Below, piece after piece: positions 5,571 through 11,334 of a stretch of DNA of 11,334 nt. This DNA is from JAEMQF01 sp031419715. GTDB taxonomy: Bacteria; Pseudomonadota; Gammaproteobacteria; Burkholderiales; Burkholderiaceae_C. Position 1 is the stretch's first letter. The number at the start of each line of letters is the position of its first letter. The notes under the pieces were generated by a model. That model was not told the DNA's origin, ran no database searches, and worked only from the letters and a program-made list of their open reading frames with translations. A program made the position numbers and the translations under genes. The stretch covers positions 1 through 11,334 of the forward strand of contig JANOLJ010000118.1 of NCBI GenBank assembly GCA_031419715.1, written 5' to 3'.

Positions 5571-7369
5571 TACGCCTTGGGCAGCGTCACGCCGGTCTGG
5601 CCCTGATACTTGCCGCCGCGGTCTTTGTAGCTGGTCTCGCAGACTTCGTCGCTCTCGAAGAACAGCACCTGCGCGCAGCCTTCGCCAGCATAGATCTTCG
5701 CCGGCAGCGGCGTGGTGTTGCTGAATTCGAGCGTCACATAGCCCTCCCATTCGGGTTCGAACGGCGTGACGTTGACGATGATGCCGCAGCGCGCATAGGT
5801 CGAGTTGTGGACGACAAAACCGTTCGCGACGAAGTTGTGCAGGCGCGGCACGCTCAAGTCGAACACCTCCTCTTCGCCCGCGGGCTCGATCGACTCGACC
5901 GTATCCCACACCGGCCCGTCAACCAACTTAGAAAGCTCGCCGTGCCCCGTGGACGCCGCCAAACGTGCCGCGATAGCCAGTGAGACCGACTGCGTCGGAT
6001 TCGTTCCTGGAATTCCAAGTGATCGCAGCGACAACCCGCTGCCGGCGGCGGCCGTGCGCAGTCCCACCCAAGCTTCGCGCGGCAAGGTGTCGAAGTTGCT
6101 GCGCAGACGTGCTTGTCCGAGTTGCGGAAGGATCTGCTCCTCAAGTCGACGTTGTTTGACCGATTCAGCCCAGAATCCGATTTGCTGGGCAAATCGCGCA
6201 ATCTGCTCTCGGTCGGTGATCTGAATTCGATACGCCATCGTTCCGATGCTCGTACGCTTCTCACGGATCAGCGAGAACACGCCGAAGCGCAACAGCAGGT
6301 GGTGCACGTCGTCGATCAGGCGCCGCGACTTGGAGAAGTACTCAAGGTAGAACGAGTCCCCCGATGCATACACGCCACCGTCGCCTGAGAACAGTGCACG
6401 CAGAAACTTCGCCACCTGGGCCCGGGGCGCGGTGAAGACGGCTTGCGGCACGAACTTGTCGCCGGCGCCTACGTTGAGTCCATAGGCTCGCAGCCACTGC
6501 GAACTGCGATTGCGCTCGGGTGTTCCACCGCGCCCCGCATGATTGACAAGCCGATATCCGAACCGGGGTCTCTTCGTCACCGTTCCCAAATCGCCCTGGG
6601 CGACGCAGCGCTCAAGCAATTGCACCAGGACCGGATCGCTGCTGGTGAACGTCGGGCTGTGTCCTGGCGTATCGCATTGCCCCTCTGAAATCATCAGGCC
6701 GAGCAGCGGTGCCTCCCACTCACCCAGTGGCGTCCTACCGAACACCGGCACCTCGCGCGCGACAGCAATCCGATCCCCCGGCTTCAGCAGTGTCAGCGCC
6801 GTCCATCCGTGGAGTTGCCGGAACGGATGTTGTGCCGTCGCCTTGATGCGCAAACCCGCCTTCGTTCGCAATTCGAACACCGGCTGGCGCCCCTGCGGGA
6901 TCATTTCGGCCACGCGCGTCGCCTGCAACTGCCATTCGCTCAACGCGATCGTCTTGCGGCCCCATTTGAAGTCCGTGATCGGGAGATAGGCGCCGGTGTC
7001 CGCATCGACGACGCGGGTGTCGGCGGTCAAACACTTGCCGAGACAGATCGTCAGTACATTGCGCGGAATGCGGAAGTACTCGATCGTGCGCGCCAGGGCA
7101 AAGCTGTTCGGTGGGATGACGCAGACGTCGGCCTGGATGTCGACGAAGCTGCGCTCGTCAAAGTTCTTCGGGTCCACCACCGTGCTGTAGACGTTGGTGA
7201 AGACCTTGAACTCGGGCGCGCAGCGGATGTCGTAGCCGTAGCTGCTGGTGCCGTAGCTGACGATGCGTTGGCCATCGGTGCCCACGCGCACCTGGCCGGG
7301 CTCGAAGGGCTCGATCATGCCGTGCTGCTGCGCCATGCGGCGGATCCACTTATCGCTCTTGATGCTCAT
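5570..7369 (-). CDS. dcd: dCTP deaminase interrupted by an intein
   Basis: The 599-residue precursor contains a full dCTP deaminase split in two. Residues 1-112 (MSIKSDKWIRR through FRIPRNVLTICLGK) and 523-599 (STYARCGIIVNV through GQTGVTLPKA) join to a 189-residue protein, the normal size for Dcd of Betaproteobacteria. Dcd converts dCTP to dUTP and ammonia, supplying dUMP for thymidylate synthesis. The joined sequence restores GKSTYAR, the counterpart of GRSSLAR in E. coli Dcd (active-site Ser and Arg), and VTLEF, whose Glu (spliced position 138) is the catalytic base. The 410 residues between are an intein, described separately. There is no frameshift or stop, so the precursor is translated whole and must splice to be active. 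The ATG at 7369 matches the family N-terminus; the open frame to 7432 is not conserved. The gene is divergent from the DUF962 gene. Confidence 0.95.
   Translation of the reverse strand: MSIKSDKWIRRMAQQHGMIEPFEPGQVRVGTDGQRIVSYGTSSYGYDIRCAPEFKVFTNVYSTVVDPKNFDERSFVDIQADVCVIPPNSFALARTIEYFRIPRNVLTICLGKCLTADTRVVDADTGAYLPITDFKWGRKTIALSEWQLQATRVAEMIPQGRQPVFELRTKAGLRIKATAQHPFRQLHGWTALTLLKPGDRIAVAREVPVFGRTPLGEWEAPLLGLMISEGQCDTPGHSPTFTSSDPVLVQLLERCVAQGDLGTVTKRPRFGYRLVNHAGRGGTPERNRSSQWLRAYGLNVGAGDKFVPQAVFTAPRAQVAKFLRALFSGDGGVYASGDSFYLEYFSKSRRLIDDVHHLLLRFGVFSLIREKRTSIGTMAYRIQITDREQIARFAQQIGFWAESVKQRRLEEQILPQLGQARLRSNFDTLPREAWVGLRTAAAGSGLSLRSLGIPGTNPTQSVSLAIAARLAASTGHGELSKLVDGPVWDTVESIEPAGEEEVFDLSVPRLHNFVANGFVVHNSTYARCGIIVNVTPFEPEWEGYVTLEFSNTTPLPAKIYAGEGCAQVLFFESDEVCETSYKDRGGKYQGQTGVTLPKA
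5804..7033 (-). mobile_element. Intein with LAGLIDADG-type homing endonuclease in Dcd
   Basis: The 410-residue in-frame insert (precursor residues 113-522) has every block of a self-splicing intein. Block A starts with Cys1 (CLTADTRVVDADTG). Block B is LRIKATAQHPF with the T-x-x-H pair at intein residues T66 and H69, leading to LKPGDRIAVA. Two dodecapeptide endonuclease motifs follow: PLLGLMISEGQ (109-119, acidic E117) and FLRALFSGDGGV (210-221, acidic D218), with an LLLRFGVF segment (246-253) fitting the block after them. The end is block F/G, VFDLSVPRLHNFVANG then FVVHN, with penultimate H409 and terminal N410. The next residue is Ser, a valid +1 nucleophile. Splicing therefore looks intact, and the endonuclease retains both acidic residues. 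Insertion is exactly between Lys and Ser of the GK-STYAR active-site motif. Hand-counted GC at 6121-6240, inside the endonuclease part, is about 53%, below nearby genes. Confidence 0.95.
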
Positions 7370-7520
7370 TTCTGATCTCGCTGGGTGCTTGACGATTGTA
7401 GGCAGCGCGCCTGCGGCGGCGCCCATCGCCATCGCTCGACGCGGTCAATCGATCCGGGGGTATTCACCTCGCCGCGCTTGGCCTAACATTCGCCCGTCCC
7501 AGCCACACCGAGACTTCATC
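7370..7520. promoter_or_regulatory. Divergent intergenic region between dcd and the DUF962 gene
   Basis: This 151-base gap must hold promoters for both divergent genes. For the plus-strand gene, TATTCA (7461-7466) and TAACAT (7484-7489) are 17 bases apart and could be weak -35 and -10 elements. No clear sigma-70 pair stands out for dcd, and I see no repressor-like palindrome. Confidence 0.25.
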
Positions 7521-8048
7521 ATGCGCTCTGCCGTCGACTTGCTGAGCCAGTACGCCGAGTACCACCGCGACCGGCGCAACATCATGAGCCATTTCATCGG
7601 CGTGCCGATGATCGTGTTCGCCGTCGGTGTGCTGCTGGCGCGCCCGGCGTTTGCGGTGGGCGATACGATGCTCACGCCGGCCTGGTTGGTGTTCGCGCCC
7701 GTCGCCGCCTGGTACCTGACCCGGGGCAACCTGCTGCTCGGCTTAGCGGTGAGCCTGGAGGTTGCCGCGCTGCTCTGGCTGGGGCAGTTGGTGGCCGGCG
7801 GCAGCACTGCCGCGTGGCTCGCCTGGGGCGTCGGTTTATTTGTCGCGGGTTGGTTGATCCAGTTCATCGGCCACTGGTACGAGGGCAGGAAGCCGGCGTT
7901 CGTCGACGATCTGTCGGGCCTGCTCGTCGGGCCGATGTTCGTCAGCGCCGAAGGTCTGTTCATGCTCGGCTGGAACAAGCCGCTGCTCGCGGAAATCGAG
8001 CGGCGCGTCGGGCCGACCGTGCTGCGCGACATGGCGCGCATTGCTTGA
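7521..8048 (+). CDS. DUF962 / Mpo1-like integral membrane protein
   Basis: This 175-residue protein matches the DUF962 (YGL010w/Mpo1-like) family. The N-terminus has the conserved polar/His block YHRDRRNIMSHFIGVPM (H15, N20, H24) and the second half has WLIQFIGHWYEGRKPA (H118, E121), the His/Glu positions expected to hold iron in this family. About four hydrophobic spans lie at roughly 25-45, 52-66, 70-92 and 98-118. Yeast Mpo1 is an Fe-dependent dioxygenase that alpha-oxidises 2-hydroxy fatty acids; a similar lipid role here is only inferred. The ATG at 7521 is chosen because the family homology begins there; no strong Shine-Dalgarno is seen. The frame is open upstream to 7263 but runs over dcd on the other strand. 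The gene is convergent with fdhD, separated by a hairpin. Confidence 0.8.
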   Translation: MRSAVDLLSQYAEYHRDRRNIMSHFIGVPMIVFAVGVLLARPAFAVGDTMLTPAWLVFAPVAAWYLTRGNLLLGLAVSLEVAALLWLGQLVAGGSTAAWLAWGVGLFVAGWLIQFIGHWYEGRKPAFVDDLSGLLVGPMFVSAEGLFMLGWNKPLLAEIERRVGPTVLRDMARIA

Positions 8049-8065
8049 CGGCGCCCTCCCCCCGG

Positions 8066-8085
8066 CCCTCTCCCGGGGGAGAGGG
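8066..8085. terminator. Bidirectional hairpin / dispersed-repeat type element
   Basis: CCCTCTCCC and GGGAGAGGG form a perfect nine-base inverted repeat with a two-base GG centre (a practical stem of about seven pairs with a larger loop). It lies between the stops of two convergent genes, where a shared terminator is expected. Sequences of this CCCTCTCCC type occur as dispersed intergenic repeats in many high-GC Proteobacteria, so this may also be one copy of a genome-wide family. Confidence 0.6.
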
Positions 8086-8104
8086 AGTAGGAACTTGAGG
8101 TTAC

Positions 8105-8908
8105 TCAACCGGCGGCTGGCGGGGCGCGCACCGGCTCGGGCTGGGCATCGAAGCGCTCGAAGCCGCAATAGCAGATGAAGTGGCGGTTCGTGGCGCGGCC
8201 GAACAAAGCCAGGCCCAGTTGTTGCGCGATCTCCAGCCCCATCTGCGTGATGCCGCTGCGTGACACGACGATGGGCACGCTCATCTGCGCCGACTTGATC
8301 ACCATCTCGCTCGTCAGTCGGCCCGTCGTGTAGAAAATCTTGTCCGCGCCGGTCTGCCCTTGCAGCCACATCCAACCGGCGATCGTGTCGATCGCGTTGT
8401 GCCGGCCGACGTCTTCGACAAACATCAGCAGCTCGTCTTGCTGGAACAGCGCGCAGCCATGTACCGAGCCCGATGACTTGTAGGTGCTCTCCTGCACGCG
8501 CATCGCATTCAGCAGGCCGTACAGCGTGGCCTGGCTCAGGCGTGCGCGCGGGTCGTCCAGGGCCGGCAGCGTGAGCGTGTCCAGCTCGTTCATCAGGTTG
8601 CCGAACACGGTGCCCTGGCCGCAGCCGGTGGTGACAACTCGCTTGGCCGTCTTCTCGTCGAAGCGTTCGATGCCGGCGCGCGTCTTCACGGCCGCGGCGT
8701 TCACGCCCCAATCCACCGTGATCGAGTCGATGTCGTCCAGTGACTCGACGAGGCGCTGGTTGCGCAGGTAGCCCAGCACCAGCAGTTCGGGCGCCGCGCC
8801 CAGCGTCATCAGGGTCACGAGTTCGCGCTTGTCGACGAACACCGTCAGCGCACGTTCCGCGGGAATCGAGATTGTGCGTCGATGGCCGTACTCGTCGAGC
8901 ACGCTCAC
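8105..8908 (-). CDS. fdhD: Formate dehydrogenase accessory sulfurtransferase FdhD
   Basis: FdhD carries sulfur from a cysteine desulfurase to the molybdenum (bis-MGD) cofactor, which is required for formate dehydrogenase activity. Signatures include LVTLMTLGAAPELLVLGYL (30-48), VVTTGCGQGTVFG (91-103, C96), a SSGSVHGCALF block, FVEDVGRHNAIDTIAG and a C-terminal SEMVIKSAQMSVPIVVSRSG. In E. coli the loop is C-x-x-C; here only one Cys stands in TGCGQG, with a further C-Y-C near the C-terminus (HFICYCGFERF). The first non-CTG start is a GTG at 8908, yet the conserved-looking LVEEV precedes it in frame, with no ATG, GTG or TTG nearby upstream. Translation may start at a CTG (8965, 8953 or 8941) or at a GTG (8908 or 8902). 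It is the last gene visible in the formate dehydrogenase operon. Confidence 0.88.
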   Translation of the reverse strand: MSVLDEYGHRRTISIPAERALTVFVDKRELVTLMTLGAAPELLVLGYLRNQRLVESLDDIDSITVDWGVNAAAVKTRAGIERFDEKTAKRVVTTGCGQGTVFGNLMNELDTLTLPALDDPRARLSQATLYGLLNAMRVQESTYKSSGSVHGCALFQQDELLMFVEDVGRHNAIDTIAGWMWLQGQTGADKIFYTTGRLTSEMVIKSAQMSVPIVVSRSGITQMGLEIAQQLGLALFGRATNRHFICYCGFERFDAQPEPVRAPPAAG

Positions 8909-8961
8909 CTCTTCGACCAGCGGCGCGCTCGCCGCGGTCAGGCGTGGGTGCAGCGAGGCGC

Positions 8962-9354
8962 TCAGGACTTCTTGGCGGGCGCTGCCGGAGCGGCGGTTGC
9001 CGCTGGCGCTGGCGCTGCCGTTGCGGCGGGCGCTGCGGCGGCAGCGGGCGTTGCGGCAGCAGCGGGCCCGCCCGCAGGGGCTGGCATGACGAAGGGGCCG
9101 GGGTCAGCGCAGGCTGGCGTTTCACTCGGCGGCTTGGCGTCTTTCGACGCGGCTTTCATCGACGCGTAGTACTTCGTCGCCGTCTTGTCCATCGACTTGC
9201 ACAGTTGAAAGTCGGCGACCTTGTTGCCATGAGCCGTTTTGGCGGCGGCTTCAGCCGCCTTGCCTTTGGCTTCGTCGTTCAGCGGCGGCAACTTGGCCCA
9301 TGCCGGAGTAGACATGGCGAACGCACTGAACAAGGCGATGGAGAGACAACGCAT
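8962..9354 (-). CDS. Secreted Ala/Pro-rich protein in the formate dehydrogenase operon
   Basis: The 130-residue product starts with a Sec signal peptide (MRCLSIALFSAFAMSTPAWA, cleavage likely after AWA at residue 20), so it should be periplasmic. The mature part has a short charged helical domain of about 65 residues with two cysteines (C52 in FQLCKSMDKTA and C82 in TPACADPGPF), which could form a disulfide. From about residue 91 it becomes an Ala/Pro-rich low-complexity tail ending KKS. I recall similar proteins beside fdh genes in Burkholderiales but know no function; a periplasmic accessory role for formate dehydrogenase is inferred from position only. The ATG at 9354 has TGAGGA upstream and begins the signal peptide. 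It lies 26 bases after the gamma subunit gene, and its stop at 8962 is close to or overlaps the fdhD start. Confidence 0.7.
   Translation of the reverse strand: MRCLSIALFSAFAMSTPAWAKLPPLNDEAKGKAAEAAAKTAHGNKVADFQLCKSMDKTATKYYASMKAASKDAKPPSETPACADPGPFVMPAPAGGPAAAATPAAAAAPAATAAPAPAATAAPAAPAKKS
8978..9082. repeat. GC-rich low-complexity Ala/Pro codon run
   Basis: Short, imperfect GCTGGC/GCGGCA-type repeats encode the Ala/Pro tail of the secreted protein (for example GCTGGCGCTGGCGCTG near 9002-9017). Such tracts often change length by slippage; nothing beyond codon repetition is implied. Confidence 0.6.
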
Positions 9355-9380
9355 GGTGTATTCCTCAGACCGGAGACGAT

Positions 9381-10520
9381 TCAAACTTGCGCGGCAGGAC
9401 GGGCCTGCGCATCTGCCGCCAGGGCCGCGCCGGGCGTGCGCACCCGGGGGATCTTGCCCGTCACCACGTCGGCGTGCCACTGCTCATGGTGCTCCTTGGC
9501 CCAGGCGTCGTCAACGACGCCGGTGCGCATGGCTTGCAACGCGCCCTTCGTGCCGATCGTGCCGAGGTAGATGTGGCCCAGGAACAGCGTCATCATCAAC
9601 ACCGCGGAGACGGCATGAATGATGTGCGCGATCTGCATATTGCCGCGCGAGTAGTCAAAACTGGGGACCAGCTTGTTCAGCACCAAGCCCGAGCCCACGA
9701 CGACCAGGCCGAGCGCGAACACCCCCACCCAGAAGACCACCTTCTCGCCGGCATTGAACCGGTGCGACGGCACTTCCTGGCCGCTGAGCATGCCGCCGCC
9801 CTTGAGCAGCCAAGTCAGGTCGCCCTTGGCAGGCATGTTGTCGCGAATGAAGGTGGCGATCACGACCAGCAGCGACACGGCGAAGAGCGGCCCAGCGAAG
9901 TTGTGCGCGGTTTTCAACGCATAGGTGAGCCAGCCGAACAGCGTGAGCCCCATCACCGGCAGCAGGATGAACTTGCCGAAGGCCATCACCAAGCCGGAGA
10001 CGGACAGAACTACAAACGCGCTGGCATTGCTCCAGTGCGCGGCGCGCTCGAAGTAGGTGAAGCGCTCGATCTTGCGGCCGGTTTCGCTGCCGGCGTCGCT
10101 GTGGCCCAGCGGCCCGCGCCGCCAGTAGAACAGGCCGATCGCGAGCACGGTGAGGAACAACAGCGAGCCGCCATAGGGAATGATCCAGTCGTTGCGAACC
10201 TGGCGCCAGGCTTCGCCCGCATTCGTGAACTTGGCGCCGGGGTACTGGACAAACGGCTGCATCAACGGGTCCGGCTCAATACCGGGCACGCTGTTCGTGC
10301 TATCCGCCGAATCGCGCACCGCACGCCAGAACGGCGCATTGTTGCCCGGTTGCGTTTTGCCACGCTGCGCGTTCGACTCATCGGGCTTGGGCTCGGCCGG
10401 CGCGACAAAACCCGCAGGCGGCCCGGCCTTGCCAGCGTCCTGGGCCCAAGCGGCGCCGCCGCTGAACCACCCCGCGCTCAGCGCCGCGACAACGGCAAGC
10501 GATCGAATCAAGCGGTGCAT
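9381..10520 (-). CDS. fdoI: Formate dehydrogenase gamma subunit, cytochrome b556
   Basis: The membrane cytochrome b subunit takes electrons from the Fe-S subunit and reduces quinone. The 379-residue protein has a signal peptide (to about residue 26, AWAQ), a periplasmic-looking region of about 85 residues, an extra hydrophobic span near 113-133, then the four-helix cytochrome core near 167-187, 205-225, 262-283 and 297-319. Candidate haem ligands are H162 (ERAAHW), H206 (KTAHNFAG), H302 and H316; the last two are 14 residues apart, as are His155 and His169 of E. coli FdnI. The N-terminal extension makes it much longer than the E. coli subunit of about 217 residues, a form I recall from Betaproteobacteria. 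The His-rich EHHEQWH (343-349) is near the cytoplasmic end. A GAGGA precedes the ATG. The upstream lipoprotein gene ends 16 bases earlier. Confidence 0.9.
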   Translation of the reverse strand: MHRLIRSLAVVAALSAGWFSGGAAWAQDAGKAGPPAGFVAPAEPKPDESNAQRGKTQPGNNAPFWRAVRDSADSTNSVPGIEPDPLMQPFVQYPGAKFTNAGEAWRQVRNDWIIPYGGSLLFLTVLAIGLFYWRRGPLGHSDAGSETGRKIERFTYFERAAHWSNASAFVVLSVSGLVMAFGKFILLPVMGLTLFGWLTYALKTAHNFAGPLFAVSLLVVIATFIRDNMPAKGDLTWLLKGGGMLSGQEVPSHRFNAGEKVVFWVGVFALGLVVVGSGLVLNKLVPSFDYSRGNMQIAHIIHAVSAVLMMTLFLGHIYLGTIGTKGALQAMRTGVVDDAWAKEHHEQWHADVVTGKIPRVRTPGAALAADAQARPAAQV

Positions 10521-10536
10521 ACGGCAATCCTCGTGG

Positions 10537-10764
10537 TCACTTGGTCTTGGCGTATTCGTCTTGTGCCTGGGCGCGAATTCGCATCTGTTCTTCCCAGGAC
10601 GTCTTGTCGCCGCTCTTCCAGCCGGACGCCGCGAACGCGTTGTCCGCGCCTTGCCAGGCCTTGGTGTCGGGCTTGCGCGTTGCCGCGGTTTGCGGCGTCT
10701 CGCCGCATGCCGTGAGCCCGAAAATCAACGCCGTAACGCCGGCCAACGCAACAAGGCGGATCAT
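10537..10764 (-). CDS. Small lipoprotein coupled to formate dehydrogenase beta subunit
   Basis: This 75-residue protein has a short lipoprotein signal (MIRLVALAGVTALIFG) with lipobox LTAC, so it should be lipidated on Cys20 and anchored in a membrane facing the periplasm. The mature part (about 56 residues) is polar, with KPDTKAWQGADNAF and WKSGDKTSWEEQMR segments and no further cysteine. I do not recognise a named family. Its ATG overlaps the beta subunit stop as ATGA (10761-10764), which usually means translational coupling, and the gamma gene follows 16 bases after its stop. This placement inside the core operon suggests a role in assembly or stability of the formate dehydrogenase complex; that is inference. 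Confidence 0.75.
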   Translation of the reverse strand: MIRLVALAGVTALIFGLTACGETPQTAATRKPDTKAWQGADNAFAASGWKSGDKTSWEEQMRIRAQAQDEYAKTK

Positions 10765-11334
10765 GATTTCGTCGGCTTGCCGTAAGCCGTGCCCCAACCC
10801 CAGACTTCGCTGCCCTTGCCGCGGTTGAGCACGCGGGTGCGGAAGATATCGGCCACCACGTCGCCGTCGCCGCCGAGCAGCGCCTTGGTCGCGCACATTT
10901 CGGCGCACGCGGGCAGCTTGCCTTCGGCCAGGCGGTTGCGCCCGTACTTCTCGTTCTCAGACGCGCTGCCGTTCAGCTCAGGGCCGCCGGCGCAGAAGGT
11001 GCACTTGTCCATCTTGCCGCGCAAGCCGAAGGTGCCGTTCGTCGGGAACTGCGGCGCGCCGAACGGGCAGGCGTAGGAGCAGTAGCCGCAGCCTATGCAG
11101 GCGTCTTTGTCATGCAGCACCACGCCTTCGTCGGTGCGGTAGAAGCAGTCGACCGGGCACACCGCCATGCAGGGCGCGTCGGAGCAGTGCATGCACGCCA
11201 CCGAGATCGACTTCTCGCCCGCAATGCCGTCGTTCAGCGTGACCACGCGGCGCCGGTTCACGCCCCAGGGCACGTCGTGTTCGGCCTTGCACGCGGTGAC
11301 GCAGCCATTGCATTCGATGCAGCGCTCCGCATCA
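10761..11334 (-). CDS. fdoH: Formate dehydrogenase beta (Fe-S) subunit, 5' end outside window
   Basis: The visible 190 residues form a four-cluster ferredoxin-like electron-transfer subunit. Cys groups read in order: C-IE-C-NG-C-VTA-C at the window edge, C-MH-C-SDAP-C-MAV-C-P, C-IG-C-GY-C-SYA-C-P, and C-TF-C with a later C-AEM-C, the standard set for four [4Fe-4S] clusters carrying electrons from the molybdenum subunit to cytochrome b. The start lies beyond 11334; the GTG at 11273 is internal, because the first Cys cluster is upstream of it. No C-terminal membrane anchor is seen, unlike E. coli FdnH/FdoH; the protein ends AYGKPTKS. The gene for the large molybdenum subunit is expected just upstream. 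The stop overlaps the lipoprotein ATG. Confidence 0.92.
   Translation of the reverse strand, partial: DAERCIECNGCVTACKAEHDVPWGVNRRRVVTLNDGIAGEKSISVACMHCSDAPCMAVCPVDCFYRTDEGVVLHDKDACIGCGYCSYACPFGAPQFPTNGTFGLRGKMDKCTFCAGGPELNGSASENEKYGRNRLAEGKLPACAEMCATKALLGGDGDVVADIFRTRVLNRGKGSEVWGWGTAYGKPTKS

Noticed and set aside
5570..7369. dcd as two genes broken by insertion of an unrelated gene
   Set aside because: The frame is continuous, the insert begins with Cys and ends with His-Asn followed by Ser, and the flanks rejoin exactly to a normal-length Dcd, which fits an intein rather than a disrupted gene.
7370..7432. N-terminal extension of Dcd to the upstream ATG at 7432
   Set aside because: The family N-terminus is MSIKSDKWI at 7369; the extra 21 residues are not part of any Dcd I know.
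8978..9082. Possible CRISPR or tandem-repeat array
   Set aside because: The units are imperfect Ala/Pro codons inside a coding frame, with no spacers and no uniform repeat length.
7836..9125. Minus-strand open frame of 429 codons across the DUF962/fdhD junction
   Set aside because: It overlaps fdhD in another frame and passes through the hairpin; the sequence is Arg/Pro-rich and low in complexity, unlike a real protein.
9387..10715. Long plus-strand open frame of 442 codons
   Set aside because: It is antisense to the gamma subunit and lipoprotein genes, and its His/Arg/Ala-rich composition has no recognisable domain.

Overview
The window is high-GC bacterial chromosome, most likely from a betaproteobacterium of the order Burkholderiales. 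This rests on protein families recognised by eye: a Burkholderiales-style DinB with a loop insertion, a 189-residue spliced Dcd, and a respiratory formate dehydrogenase operon with a long gamma subunit. No search was run, so the genus is open. Coding density is high and no stretch of more than 300 bases lacks a gene.

Layout. Positions 1-508 (minus) hold an IS110-family transposase remnant with an apparent in-frame internal deletion. Positions 663-1181 (minus) encode a small LRAT/NlpC-P60-like protein, and 1389-2285 (minus) an EamA/DMT inner-membrane transporter. Divergent from it, 2510-3733 (plus) encodes DNA polymerase IV (dinB), with a LexA-like box just upstream. 3781-4923 region: the plus-strand FMN-dependent L-lactate/2-hydroxy-acid dehydrogenase (3778-4923) follows after a 44-base gap. 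It converges on an unrecognised 128-residue protein (4948-5334, minus). Positions 5570-7369 (minus) encode dCTP deaminase (dcd). A divergent DUF962/Mpo1-like membrane protein lies at 7521-8048 (plus), ending at a strong CCCTCTCCC/GGGAGAGGG hairpin.

From 8105 to the right edge, everything reads on the minus strand as one formate dehydrogenase operon. In transcription order it holds the Fe-S beta subunit (partial, enters from the right edge), a 75-residue lipoprotein coupled by an ATGA overlap, the cytochrome b gamma subunit, a secreted Ala/Pro-rich 130-residue protein, and the sulfurtransferase FdhD. The alpha (molybdenum) subunit is expected just beyond the right edge. Alpha and beta would oxidise formate, gamma would pass electrons to quinone, and FdhD would activate the molybdenum cofactor.

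The outstanding feature is in dcd. The gene is 599 codons instead of about 189 because a complete-looking 410-residue intein with two LAGLIDADG-like endonuclease motifs sits in frame inside the active-site loop, between Lys112 and the conserved Ser. The Ser that would act as the +1 splicing nucleophile is also predicted to be an active-site residue of the deaminase, so the precursor should be inactive until the intein splices out.
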